Shown here: positions 43,978 through 55,395 of the stretch, in pieces
Layout: the number at the start of each line of letters is the position of its first letter
Numbering within the stretch: position 1 is the stretch's first letter
DNA from: Branchiostoma floridae
Lineage: Eukaryota; Chordata; Leptocardii; Amphioxiformes; Branchiostomatidae
Direction of reading: 5' to 3'
NCBI RefSeq assembly: GCF_000003815.2
Contig: NC_049988.1
Span: 12,008,405 to 12,072,404 of the forward strand
DNA: 64,000 nucleotides
Program-made: the position numbers and the translations under genes
Notes under the pieces: generated by a model
Database searches by the model: none
Seen by the model: only the letters and a program-made list of their open reading frames with translations
Told to the model about the DNA's origin: nothing

Positions 43978-43983
43978 TTTATT
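43978..43983 (-). terminator. Polyadenylation signal of gene C
   Basis: A minus-strand AATAAA lies about 70 bases past the gene C stop codon, at the end of a short 3' UTR. Confidence 0.6.
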
Positions 43984-44054
43984 TCCTTCAAAGTAGCTAT
44001 AGTTGCCACCACCGGTCCTCGCTGTCGGCAATATTCCTCTGATACCTAGCCTGC

Positions 44055-44062
44055 TCACAAAG
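44055..44062 (-). CDS. Gene C last exon: two codons and stop
   Basis: A strong TTTTTTCTCTTTCAG acceptor joined in phase 1 gives Thr-Leu-TGA. The exon continues as a 3' UTR to the AATAAA at 43983. In phase 0 the exon would instead read 21 residues, but no upstream exon ends in that phase. Confidence 0.6.
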
Positions 44063-47000
44063 CTGAAAGAGAAAAAATTGTCAATTTCTTTTGATGGTCC
44101 TTTGATTGCTGTGGGTGCAGCCAGTTACGCTTAATCGCTATTAAACTACAAAGTTGTTTTCTCCTGAGCCATCCCTCCTTAGCTAATTGCTAGTAAAATC
44201 TACCAAATCTTTCCCATTATCAATGGTTCTTCAGCTGCAATAAGTTCATTAACGGTTAAAATTATCATCATTAATCATAATACAGTTGCTCGACATAATA
44301 ATTGCCACGTGAAGCACAGCTGTTGCTAGAGCAAGTTATTGTGGAGCAGAAAAATACGCCAACGTTCGTCTTTTGATATTTCCATATTAGGGCTGAATGT
44401 GACTTCCCGTAGTCGCAAGTTGGGTGGAGGCGGACATACGTGTTAAAGATCAAGGAAATAGTAGAAAGTCGGCCTTTTCTAACTCAATAAACAATGATCA
44501 TGTTACTGTTTGATCAATTAAAGACTGGCTATTCGCATTTTCTTTGATCTTTCCCTGGAGCCTCCACTTCTGACAGCTTTCCGCCATAAAATCACATCTG
44601 TGATGATAACTATATATCACAGCTGCTGGGGGTTAAAAAAAAGTGATGAATTCTCCGGGACAAGCTTCTTCGCTATCTAGATTGCAACATGTCAGCACAT
44701 AGTTTCAGTTGCTGCACGACTTTTCTGTTTTACGTGAGTTTTAGCAAGCCTAGCCTAGGACAAAACCAACCGTCGAAGTAGCCTGGAATGCCGAAGTAGT
44801 AAATCTGTTTCTAACAGTCGCTACCGCGCCGACAATTGTAGCAACCGTTAGAAGAGAACCAAAGCTAAAAAGACAGGACTGATATTCCATGCGACTGCAA
44901 CAAGGATCCACCGTAAGCTTTTCTGTCACAAGGCGGCCACACTCACACAACTCGCACTGTAGAACGTTTCTTCGTCCTTGTTCCAACATACTATCGTGAC
45001 CTTTCTAAACGTGGTGTAATGGACGTATCAGTTTAAAACTTTGACACTTTTCTTTCAGGGCGCAACTCATTAGAACCTGACAGAAAATCCAGCATAGCTG
45101 ACTCATATCCGGCTCTCCTAGACACAGATATCATCATCGCTCTCAGATTAAAGTTGGTGTGAGGGGGCGTCTGGTTCTGAGAAATAGGGCGACATCCCTT
45201 TTGTAATCCCATATTAGGAGATGCTATTGCCTTTTTATGTCCTACTTACCTCAGTGTTTGGGTGGAAAAGAAGGGGGCGGGGTTAAAACGCATCGAAGAA
45301 TCAAGGGAAATAAGTGACGAGAAGCCGAAGGGCAATGCCTTCAATGAACTCATATTTGGAATGAAAGGCAACGGTGGGATCTAAAGTTCAGTCTTGAACA
45401 AAGTGCGCGCGACCCCACTTTCTTACTCTAAAGATCAAAAGCGATAAGAGTACTAGTAGGGCTGGGTACCGGTACGGTGTACCGGTACAAAACCGGTTTT
45501 TCTCATTGGACCGGACCTGAAAAAATTCGATAGACCGGATGTTGGACCGATTGGAAAATGAACTGATTATATGATCAGGCATTCACACTTTTTCGGGGTT
45601 ATCGGTCTAGGCAAATAACAAGAGAGAAGCAGAGTCAGAGACTCTATAGTCATTGTTACTAACTTTTACAGTCAATCGTACAGAGGTAGTTAGCCTTGTG
45701 GGATTTTTAAACCGCCAGTGGCAGTCAAATACTACACAATATAGATTGCTTTGTAGCAAAATGGACCATTGTTTTCAGTATCGTCCATCCACAAGTTTTC
45801 ACATAAATTCATAATGAATCAGGTCCAGGTTCAGGTCCGGACCTGGACCTGATCCTCTGGACTTGAACCGGACCTGGACCTGCATTTTCTGTACCAGTAC
45901 CCACCCTTAAGTACTAGTATTTCAAAATAAATTGGATGGTGATCTAGATTTGACGAATCGATTAAAGTTTGTCTTGAAAGGGAACTTAAACATGCACGGC
46001 AATCAAACCCACTCGAAGCAACATCAGACATCGTGCAACACAATCTGCACAATTAATTCTATTTGTAAAAAAACATATGTTTTTGGCTTAAGCTCTTACG
46101 TTTTCAAGAAGGTACATCATGTAGTTACTTTTACCTGAGGTAAAATATGGAAATTATCATTCAAAAAGGTAAAGAGATTTATTCAATACCTATAACTGAG
46201 CTTTATTATCAGAATGTGATAACACGATGTCCGTTCACATGAAATACAATGCAATGTAAGCCAGAACATGTTTTGTGGTTACTATGGAAACCATAAGACA
46301 TTAAGTGGTACGTACTGCGTGCAGGTTCGCATGTCCCGGATGGAGGTGGACCACCAATGAAAATGTTGCAGAAGTCCCCAGTGCATGGTGGGATAACACA
46401 CGTCAGGCCACTCCTACAGCTGTGGAAATAATATTCGTATTAACGCTAGTTCACATTTATCAATGGGGTAACCTATATCCGTTGTATCTAAAAACACGGA
46501 CATCAAGTCAGAGGACGGTGGTTTCAAACTGCGATGTTTTTAAAATGTTGAGTTGAAACCACCATCCGTCAATGTGATAAACTGATAGCCCCGCTTTTAA
46601 AAGCAACGGATATAGGTTACCCCGCGGATAAAGTTTAACTAGATTTACATACGTTGAACGTATGTAAGCAGATGTAAGGATTATCGGAATTTTACGCCTG
46701 TTTTTGCAACATTTGTTCTCTTTCCTTGTATTGTATCTAACGATTCGGCTCCTCCTATATTCAAATAAAAAGATGTGGAGAAAATCCAGAATGTTAAATA
46801 TTAAATGGAGCGCATGGCTTTTAAAAGTTTTGCTGCTATAATCACGGAAAGGCTATGCCCTCTATCAGCTGTGTCTGTTGGCATTTGTAGTCTGGACAAC
46901 TGTCAGAGGTCAGATCGTTACACAGATAGTCCTGTGACTTAGAGAAAAACCACCACTTGATCCCATTCTAATTGGTTCGTTAGATTAGCGTCTGTGATAT

Positions 47001-50000
47001 GATAGAAGCAAAGATCCAGTCTGATAGTCCGGGTTTACGAAACGAGTATAGGGCCTTCATGGTGTTGGCGTTATCGCTTTAGCTTAAGGCCCCCTCTCAC
47101 TTGACGTGCGGCACGCTTGCGGCATTGCTGCGCTCGTTCACTGCGGTACTGTTTTGTTATTTTCTCCGATTTGTTTTAATTCAGATATTGGCGCAATACG
47201 TAAAAGTGTGACATAGAAGACCACAAAATACACATCAAGTAAGAAAATTCGTTCTTTATCTCTGAAATTCGTTGAGCATCTTCCGAACGCAGCAATGCCG
47301 CAAGCGTGCCGCACGTCAAGTGAGAGGGGGCCTTTACGCACGCCTACTGTACAAAACTGGTGTATTATGCCGAAAGCTTAGGTCCCAATTGGGAAAACCT
47401 GGCAGTTCACTGGCTGTTTTTTTTTTGGCTTCGTTGGGGCACCTTGCGGCTTCGTGGGTATTTTTAGGCCCGGCTGGGCACTAGGTTGAATTTAAGTCGG
47501 ACGGAATTAAAGTTAACCCGGGACCCGGTAAGAAATTTAGACGGCGTGACCTACCCGTGGGTAACACTTACCTGGAATCCAGTCTACCGTGGATTGGCCA
47601 GGCTACCTGCGGGACAGGAGGGTCTTTCCACCGCCTGGGTAATCTTTCACACCCGGTAGGAATTTTGCACGGTGGGAGTTAAATTTGCCACTGCTGACCG
47701 GCTAATTATCCCACTGGGCTAAAGTCTAACCGCGTGAAAATCCTACCGGGTGTGACCGATTACCCCTACGGCTGGGAGCTACACTGGCCCCGTACAAAGC
47801 CTGCACTAACTACGGTAGGCCGAGCCAGTAGTAGACTGGATTCCAGGTTAGGGTAACACCGGTAGTCCACCGGGACAAATTTGCGGCTTCGGAACCTGGC
47901 CAGGGCTACATCCCTGACGGGCACCCGTGCAATTGGAACCTGAGCCTAAAGGCGGCATACCGATTAGGCTTAGGTCACATTTCCAAGTCGGGGCCCGGGC
48001 GGGATGTTTTAAGAAACGAAAAATTAAGATGTATACACAGAAATATACATACTCATGCCCGTGAATCTTATACAGTAGAAGCCAGTTAATTGCACAACGG
48101 ATTAACGCACACTTCTGTTAACTGCACGTTATCCCAAAATCCCAAATCAGTGCGGTCCAGCTAGATAGCTTCGCATACTTGCACCAACCGGATAATTGCA
48201 CGAAATTCACTGGCAAATAGGCCGTGCAATTAAGCGGCTTCTACTGTATTGACATTTTGTGCACTTTTGATGTCTTTTGTGTCATTCATTTCGCTCCCGA
48301 AAGCTGCCCGGCCGGGCCCCGGTTTGGAAATGTGACTTAAGCCTTACGAGGAACTAAAAAGCAACATGACATTGTATGATATTTCAACTGTAATATTTCA
48401 ACATCAGAATATCATCCATGTGAAGTTCTAGTCTTGACGTACCCGGCACTAAACAAACCGCATGTCTGTCCTTCTTGACGCGCGCACACGGGGCAGCAGC
48501 CGCAGTAGTCGTCGGTGAGCTCACAGTCGGTGGGCGGGGGAGGGCAGGTGAAGTCCGCCTGGTACATGCACGGGCAGTACGGAGGAGACAGGCGGGGCGC
48601 TGCGGTTGGGAAGTTGATTTGATTTATTTGGCTATATAGAGAGAATACGTTTATGAAGGTTAGACATCCAGGTAAACAATATTCAAATACAATTCAATCT
48701 CTACAACTGGATAGTGACGCTGAAGAAGAGTGATGGATGTCACTCGAAACGTCCGGAAGTAAATATCCCGTTTTTTATCCAGTTGTAGAGATTGAATTGT
48801 ATTTGAATATATAGAGAGAAATACAGCCATGGCTACCCAACTAGCCGGAGGCTATTCAGGATTAGCTCTGGTAACTGTACAATATTCAATAACAATATTA
48901 CGTTTATCTATACACGAGGTTTGTCTGTCGAACAAGGTTATGCAGATAACGCAAGATACGGATAATTTGAGATACAGAGACGACCTGTGTTTACTAGCTA
49001 GGCTAGCAGACGTACTACCTGCGAAACTCTATCTATTATACGTTGATGTCTCTCGAAACGTCCGGAAGTAAATATCCGTTTTTATCCAGTTGTAGAGATT
49101 GAATTGTATTTGAATCTATCTATTATAGTGTTCGTACTTTCTGCGATATTCTATCTATGGTACAAGTAGCATTACGAGGCTATCTATATTAGGCTGAAAC
49201 GTTATCGCAGTTATGAACAGAATAGAATCATATAATCATCTCATCATATGATATCATAACTGAAATGTACATAAAAACACAAAGGGTGTGACTCACTAAT
49301 GAACATGTTCGTCAAGCAGATATAGAAGTAAATCATTTCACTACATGACTTATAGGAAAAAATGTTAACAAAATACTATACTACCATTCCATATTATCAT
49401 AGCTAAGTTTATTTTGTGGAATTTTATTAATGTTTAAGGTAAGTTACTAACTTGCAATTGAGTGCAGTGTCATTGTCCCTGACTTTCTCTTAAATGAAAT
49501 TTAACCAAATCATGTCAAGTTGATTTTGTCCTTTCTACGCATTGAGTGTTGGGTAAAGATATTTCTCAAAATCTTACAATATTCATACAGTTTGGTTTAT
49601 ATTGTTAGAGTGAACGAGCAATATTAATCTTATTCATTTATTACAGAATTACTACCCATTTTAAAGAATAGATAAATAGATTTCCCCGATCACACACCAC
49701 TAGTGTTGCGGAAGCAAACAAGCTCTGTTTTGATGTGAAAGTTTACCAATTTTGATTACCGACTTGTAAAGAAGCGTGGGAGTCAAGGAACTTTCCACGA
49801 GTAACGTTTTCAATGTCTTCATCCACATCTGCGCTATAGCGCTACGCGTCAACAAATCCGTTTCTACTCATAGTCAGAGAGCATGTCATATATTCTGAAG
49901 TGTTGTCACGGTCCAGTGGTGGTCTTCTCGATCTAGTTTCACCCTTTACAAGATGAGGTCAACGACAGAATGTTATATAATATTTCTCTCGGGTTCCAAA

Positions 50001-50273
50001 TAACAACACATTCATCTTAACTTGTCACGAAGATGTACAATGCGCTTCATCGAGCCGACCTGATAGTTCCGGACTATACATAATCATGAATAATACAAAG
50101 GATGTTGTTCCTAATAACGTGATTGTTCGGGCTTTGTTTGACAGGTTATTATCCCTGAGGGACGTAGTGAGACGCCAGAATGGCACCAGACATACAGGGG
50201 TTCACCCACCTTTGATGGAAGCGAAGTCTGCAATGCTGACGCCCACGACGAGCAACAAGACGACGAACTTCAT
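44055..50273 (-). CDS. Gene C: short secreted single-IGFBP-domain protein, 110 residues
   Basis: Exons (minus strand): 50273-50210, 48599-48443, 46419-46316 and 44062-44055. They total 333 coding bases including TGA, with phases 1, 2 and 1 kept at the joins. Exon 1 encodes a signal peptide (MKFVVLLLVVGVSIA). Exons 2-3 encode a 14-cysteine IGFBP-type domain with CPC, YCGCCPVC, QTCG, GCRSGLTCVIPPC and SGTCEPA. The last exon adds only Thr-Leu and the stop, followed by a polyadenylation signal. Genes A and B carry the same domain and the same phase-2 intron inside it, but gene C has an extra intron after the signal peptide and no VWC. Stand-alone IGFBP-domain secreted proteins are known in invertebrates. 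Binding of insulin-like peptides is a family-level guess. The weak point is the last exon, which rests on splice sites only. Confidence 0.78.
44750..44989 (-). other. Unassigned Cys-rich open frame in gene C intron
   Basis: An 80-residue frame with QCELCEC and DPCCSR followed by a hydrophobic stretch. It lacks matching splice phases for gene C, although T|GTGAGT near 44945 is a good donor. I do not recognise it and would not call it a gene without transcripts. Confidence 0.25.
45458..45910. mobile_element. hAT-like MITE with 8-base target duplication
   Basis: The ends GGGCTGGGTACCGGTAC and GTACCAGTACCCACCC are inverted and flanked by GTACTAGT on both sides (45450-45457, 45911-45918). The interior contains GGTCC/CCTGGACC sub-repeats. 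A second copy is 57525-57957. Confidence 0.78.
46316..46419 (-). CDS. Gene C exon 3: IGFBP second half
   Basis: An ATTTCCACAG acceptor (phase 2) completes a Gly codon, then CRSGLTCVIPPC, FC and SGTCEPA. The donor is A|GTACGT, phase 1. At 104 bases it is the shortest of the three homologous exons. Confidence 0.85.
46446..46642. mobile_element. Palindromic MITE, copy of 9300-9520
   Basis: GGGGTAACCTATATCCGTTG and CAACGGATATAGGTTACCCC are perfect inverted repeats. A second inverted pair (GACGGTGGTTTCAA and TTGAAACCACCATCCGTC) lies nearer the centre. Confidence 0.8.
47087..47333. mobile_element. Harbinger-like MITE with TTA duplication
   Basis: AGGCCCCCTCTCACTTGACG and its exact reverse complement bound the element, with TTA on each side (47084-47086, 47334-47336). 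A 3-base TWA duplication is typical of PIF/Harbinger elements. Confidence 0.85.
47966..48352. mobile_element. GGCTTAGGTCACATTT-type MITE
   Basis: AGGCTTAGGTCACATTTCC at the left pairs with GGAAATGTGACTTAAGCCT at the right. The sub-terminal GGGGCCCGG and CCCGGCCGGGCCCC are also inverted. It is interrupted by another element at 48073-48246. Confidence 0.8.
48073..48246. mobile_element. Nested pogo-like MITE
   Basis: CAGTAGAAGCC-AGTTAATTGC and GCAATTAAGCGGCTTCTACTG are inverted ends flanked by TA on both sides. The related host copy at 55098 reads through this point without it, giving an empty site. The terminal CAGTAGAA...TTAATTGCA resembles pogo/Tigger-type ends. Confidence 0.78.
48443..48599 (-). 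CDS. Gene C exon 2: IGFBP first half
   Basis: A CCCAACCGCAG acceptor (phase 1) opens the exon. It encodes PYCPCMYQADFTC, DCELTDDYCGCCPVC and QTCG. The donor is GG|GTACGT, phase 2, as in genes A and B. Confidence 0.88.
48681..48808. mobile_element. Hairpin MITE, TACAATTCAATCTCTACAAC arms
   Basis: ATTCAAATACAATTCAATCT at the left and its reverse complement ending at 48808 form about 30-base arms. The centre contains GATGTCACTCGAAACGTCCG. A right-half copy lies at 49048-49112. Confidence 0.8.
49048..49112. repeat. Partial copy of the 48681 hairpin element
   Basis: CTCGAAACGTCCGGAAGTAA and AGTTGTAGAGATTGAATTGT match the right half of the preceding element. Confidence 0.8.
49113..50209. other. 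Gene C intron 1, nothing recognised
   Basis: No exon or clear repeat is visible between the hairpin copy and the signal-peptide exon. Confidence 0.5.
50210..50273 (-). CDS. Gene C exon 1: signal peptide
   Basis: ATG is followed by a hydrophobic core typical of a signal peptide, with likely cleavage after Ser-Ile-Ala. The donor is G|GTGGGT, phase 1. Confidence 0.82.
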
Positions 50274-50418
50274 CTTGGATTGGTTTTCACCGAATGGACG
50301 AGCCAGGTTAAAACAGTCGTGAGAAAGCGCAGATGTGTTTTTCAGTACATTTGCCGTCTGATAAGATCGTTTGTTTTACCAGCGCGACATGGTGTAACTA
50401 CACACATCCGCGCGTAAG

Positions 50419-50424
50419 CTTATA
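50419..50424 (-). promoter_or_regulatory. Candidate TATA box of gene C
   Basis: The minus strand reads CTATAAGC about 145 bases upstream of the gene C start codon. The distance is plausible for a TATA box plus 5' UTR, but the motif is short. Confidence 0.3.
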
Positions 50425-50429
50425 GTGTG

Positions 50430-52190
50430 CGCGTCCTGACATGTTGATACAAGTCAAATTTGGAATGATTCCAGTACTCAAAGAAAAACCATGGCAAACG
50501 ACATGACACATTCTCGCCTGATAATGGATGACAGCTATATTCTTGCAGTTCCTGTTCTCTGAATCCATTCAGTATCTAGCATCTACTTTACAGTAGACTG
50601 ATCGTGTGTGAAATAGTTTTGGATGGTTTGTCTGTCTGGCAGACATAACCTTCACATCTTTGCTTGGAAGTTATAACCACTCATGTCATTCTCTAAGACA
50701 TTTAGTTTTCTTATAATAAAAAGTACCTCATGTACCTTTAATTGGACCAGTAGACAGTCCCATTTATCAGCTAAGTTTTGACAATGCTGCCTGGCTTACT
50801 TCAAGCTTCCCCGAGTTTGTAACTAACCCGTACGGATATTTACATTTGGCCACCTTCACACTTGGTGAAGGTCTTACTCTAAACGCTGTGTACTAACAAC
50901 AAACGATTGCGACCTTTTAAACCATCTCTGACCCTTGCATGATAATGAATCTTTTAAGCCAAAGGATTCGGCATCAGCAGCTTGTCCAGGATTAACGCTC
51001 ATAATCCTGCGGACAAGGCGTATCCAGTTAATCCCCCGCTTTGTAGTGGTTATGCAAAATGTATGGCACGATTTCAGCACATTCTTCACAGTCTGACAGC
51101 GATGTTTCAGAAGTCTAGATGAGGTAATTGAGGTGTCTTAAAAATGCTATCTGTCAGTTTCTTCAAAGACGTAATGAGATGGTTTGAAGTGTGTCTGTTG
51201 TGTAGGCGAAATGATCGATGGACCGTCACACAACTCTCAAACAATTCAGAAAACAATTGCAGAATGGAAGAAAGTCCTCTAGGTCACATAAGGTTAGATA
51301 GTTAAAAGTGGACAAAAGTGCCAATGGCATCTCCTGCCTTGATCAAAACTTCATCGGTGGGACCCAGGCGTGTATCATTGGTATCTGCTTGGGGGAGAAC
51401 TCTTCAAGCTTGTTACCATTGGTATGTGGGCTTCACAGAAGGAAAACTTTCTCTTATTAGACGAAGGCAAGTGAATTTTATGGATGGCGTCAGCGTGCCT
51501 ATTACATTTGGCCTTATTAAATTTTTCTCCTTCCGGAGATGAATATATGACGAGAAAGTACCAATTTGGGAAAAGATATGCGTGGTAGCCTTGATTGTAG
51601 TTGTAGAACTGACACTTGTAAGGTACATGATTGTAGTTGTAGTGAAACTAGTTCGGAACTAAAAGTGGCACCAATATGGTAGACTGTAGTTGTCAACTTG
51701 GTAGATGAAACCAATCGAAAACACTGCTTTGTGCACCGCTTGCATACAGAAATAAGACTTGTCGTAATACCATCTTTTGTTGCCTCAATTCTTCTTTGCA
51801 ACGCTTATGATGTTTATTTAGAAAATCTAACCATCTTAGTCTTTTTTACCCGTCTTGCTTTTGTCGCCCTCTCTCATTTGAGACGGTCTGTAGATGATGT
51901 CATCTATAAAATTTACTTGCTGTGGCCTTAGGGAACTTTACCAAGGAAGCCACAGAAGATCGAGAAAAGGTATATCAAAAACTTATAGATCGACATGAAC
52001 AAGTGCAGAAATGCCCTGGGTACAAGTTGAGAGGAACATTCATGTAATTGGTCCTGTGTGGCACCGGGCTACCTTGACGGGGTGAAGTGAGCTCCTTTTA
52101 CCAGAGACGGCACTTCCTAGTCAGGCAGAAGAAAGATGTTTTTCAACAAGGCTGGCTGGATGGTCGACAAAGAAAAAGACGAGAAAGAGA
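50430..52190. other. Intergenic stretch, no gene seen
   Basis: No exon with supporting splice sites or known motif on either strand. Confidence 0.45.
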
Positions 52191-52197
52191 TCTTAAA

Positions 52198-52540
52198 TCA
52201 GCTCAAATGAACTCGATGAAGAGATCTAGATTAGCTAATTTTCCATTGGTAGCGACAGAGAAGACAGACGCTATGTACTGTATTTTCTGCTTTACTGTAG
52301 AAGGGGCATTCACCTAGCATATGCAGTGAATGAACAAAAGACCACAGCTTAACTTACCGTATCAGGGACCCCAAAGCTTGCCGTTATCAGCCCAAATGAT
52401 CTCAATGAACAGATTTAGATGAGCTAATCGTCCACTGGTCGTGACAGAATGACATACGCTATGTACAGTACAGGTTTGCTGTGCAAGGGCATTCCCCTAG
52501 CATATGCAGTAAATGACTGAAAGACCACAGCTTAAGAACT
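52198..52540. repeat. Two tandem copies of a roughly 195-base unit
   Basis: TCAATGAA and CTCGATGAA variants of AGA(T)CTAGATTAGCTAAT recur at about 52205 and 52400. Each is followed by ACGCTATGTACTGTA-like and CACCTAGCATATGCAGTGAA-like blocks. Confidence 0.75.
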
Positions 52541-52814
52541 ACCGATAGCGCGCATGCATCGTGGGTGATAAGAGATAACGACGATACCACTAAACCAGTA
52601 GATTACGCTTGCTTCTGTACGCTAAAAAGTAAAGTTTGTTCGAAGCATGGTTCATCTGGGAAAGTAACGAAACCGCATTTTCTTGATACTATTGCTAATA
52701 CTAGGCCAAAACATTGGTGATAAATCAATGAAATCAGAGACCAGTCAGATCTCATATGCTGCAGAATTATAGCTATCCCGGGGGTGTTCGCCAGTAATGC
52801 ATTATGTGTCGAAA

Positions 52815-53010
52815 TGATAAGAGTTTTAGCCCATAATTAATACATGGTGCGCCCCTGGGAAAGGCGCACTACACAATGTTCCTCACTTCAACCAGGAGAA
52901 TATGGGTATACAGTGAATAGGGGAGTCACTCGGATAGTACATTAAATGGAGGTCGTGATTTTGAGAAGAGCCACGCCTCGTGCACGTTAAAGAACATACC
53001 ACACATATCA
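52815..53010 (+). mobile_element. SINE-like fragment
   Basis: CTGGGAAAGGCGCACTACAC, CCTCACTTCAACCAGG and GCACGTTAAAGAACATACCA are motifs of a SINE body related to that at 2306-2475. No promoter half is evident. Confidence 0.45.
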
Positions 53011-54127
53011 AAAAAGAGGTATGGATAATTTATGGCTTACAGTCCTACGGCCGCACCTGGGGCAAAAACTGACAGTCGCATTGAGGTCACATATGAGTTA
53101 TCACCGAAAGGCAGCGGCTCCAGACCCTTGCGATTTTAACCCATCAACTTTTAGCTCCTGGACATTCAGTGCGGAGGAAGTTGTCGACCCATTAAAATAT
53201 AGTCTACCCAATAAATAATGTGTACTGTACAGCTGAGACCAACAGGGTACTCTCCATCTTTGTCTTTAAAGAATTCAGGACTGTGTTTGCTCTATTAGTG
53301 TCAAACTCCATCAATGCAACCTAATCCATCAAAAGTCAAAAGTTCGATTGATCTTTAATGAGAAAATATGTAAATTTCTTTCTGTGAATTAGCTGCTAAG
53401 TGCCCCCACGACGTCAAGGGACCGTTAAGCGATAAGCGGTAAGACAGAGCTATGGCGTAGTGTGGGTGGTCTACAAACAAAATGGCACAAAGATCCAACA
53501 ATGTATATCACCGGAGAAGAAGATCCCACCTGAATTATACACGTCGATAAAACATCATCAGTTTGTCACTTGCCTTTAGTCGTGCAATGTAAATGTACTT
53601 TCGACACTAACGAGTTCCAAATAATACTCAAATATTTCTTTGCCAAGGATCGAAGTAACCAAACCTGTACAGTACTTGGGATTGTCGGGCTGAAAAGTTG
53701 CAAATTGGTCAAGCTATCTCAACTTTGTACCGTATAAATCGTTAATCTCACAGTGAAGTAGGGTAGCTTTTATGATGGGGTTTTAAATACCAATCCACCA
53801 TACCGCTCACGGTAATCCATGACAAGTCGCTTGATGTAAAAGAAACATTAACGACAGCCTCCTGGCCTTAAATTGTGATCCAGAACGAAGTGATTTGACC
53901 CAATTGGAGGTGACGAAATACATTTGTATTAGACCAACTATTGAATAGTAATTTGATATTCATGTGTCACGCAGTAGCACACGGTGCTTGATCAAAACAG
54001 GAAATCTCAGGAAATCCGGGATGGCTCTCATCAAGGAAGTGACTTATGTACGAAGGTATCATGTTGTTCCAGCTGTGATATTAGGTATCTTTTGCGTTAA
54101 ATTTAGTGAAGCCAATTCACGCCAACA
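53011..54127. other. Intergenic stretch, no gene seen
   Basis: Nothing recognised on either strand. Confidence 0.45.
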
Positions 54128-54262
54128 TCAAGGTGGACTCTCACTGCCCTTGGGGCACCCGTGCGACACTGGGTTCGTTCGCTGCGGCACACACATTCGT
54201 TGAGTCATCTACGAACCCCACAATGCCACACCGGTGCCCCAAGTGCAGTGAGAGTTCACCTT
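54128..54262. mobile_element. Short Harbinger-like MITE copy
   Basis: GGACTCTCACTGCCCTTGGG and CCCCAAGTGCAGTGAGAG are inverted ends, with CGTTCGCTGCGGCAC inside. It is a short relative of the copy at 3905-4130. Confidence 0.7.
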
Positions 54263-54277
54263 TAATATTTACTACTA

Positions 54278-54486
54278 AGGCTTAGGTCACATTTTATAAA
54301 AGGGGCCCGGCCGGGCAGCTTTCGGGAGCGAAAAAAATGATATGAAAGAGTCAGAAAGACAACAAAATACACAAAATGTCGAAATAAGATTCAGGGGCAT
54401 AATTTGTGTATTTTTCTCGGTATAAATCTTGATTTTTCGTTTCCTAAAACATCCCGGCCGGGCCCCGGTTTGGAAATGTGACCTAA
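54278..54486. mobile_element. GGCTTAGGTCACATTT-type MITE copy
   Basis: GGCTTAGGTCACATTTTA and GGAAATGTGACCTAATG bound the element, with GGGGCCCGGCCGGG inverted inside each end. Confidence 0.8.
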
Positions 54487-54499
54487 TGTGTGATCATAT

Positions 54500-55070
54500 A
54501 ATGGTAAGGTATGACAGTAAGTGAAACATTGAGAAGAACAGAGAACAGTAGAGAAAACTGGCCAGATGTTCTGTAGTTATCCAAGGGAGTAGATAAGATG
54601 ATGAGAAACATGCATCCGTACCCTGGCATCTAGGGACGACTTTGAAAGTCAAAACAATTTCGACACAGTCACAGAAACCCTGTTATCTCTATGTAAATTG
54701 CTGTATGGTGCACATTGCTGGAATATCAGAGTTTTCAATTCATCGTATGTCATGCGCGCACCGTCACCCCTTTTCGTCCTTATCAACTGCCCGCAAAGGT
54801 AGCATTACGTATACGAGTGTGAGTTTGCTAAGTGCTTCTTACAAGTTTCAAGATGTTGAGATTACTTGAACGAGTGTGCTATGAACATGCATATGGCTGA
54901 TGTTCGTCTATCGTTCAAGCAATCACAACATCGATCTTGAAACTTGTAAGAAGCACTTAGCAAACTCACACTCATGTGCGCATTATAGAACATCTGGCCA
55001 GTTTTCTAAACTGCTCTCTATTCTTCTCAATGTTTCACTTAGTGTCATACTTTACCATTATCTGATAATG
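54500..55070. repeat. Long inverted repeat, about 570 bases
   Basis: GACAGTAAGTGAAACATTGA near 54512 and AACTGGCCAGATGTTCTG near 54556 recur inverted at 54990-55060. GTGTGAGTTTGCTAAGTGCT near 54819 is inverted near 54965. The arms close on a centre near 54890. A third, direct partial copy lies at 55255-55385. Confidence 0.82.
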
Positions 55071-55097
55071 CACATGTTAAGGCAAACCAAGTTTGCC

Positions 55098-55240
55098 TTA
55101 GGCTTAGGTCACATTTTTAAACCGGGGCCCGGCCGGGATGTTTTAGGAAACGAAAAATCAAAATTTATACCCAGCAAAATACACAAATTATGCCTCTGAA
55201 TCTTATTTTGACATTTTGTGTATTTTGATGTCTTTCATAT
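55098..55240. mobile_element. GGCTTAGGTCACATTT-type MITE, left part
   Basis: The left end and GGGGCCCGGCCGGG are intact, but the right end is missing. It preserves the site that is filled by the nested element at 48073 in another copy. Confidence 0.72.
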
Positions 55241-55395
55241 AATTTTTAAAACCACTTTCCGTCCTTATCAACTGCCCTCAGAGGTAGTAATACGCATATG
55301 AGTGTGAGTTTGCTAAGTGCTTTTCACAAGTTTCAAGATGCTGAGATTACTTGAACGAGTGTGCTATGAACATGGCTGATGTTCGTCCATCGGAT

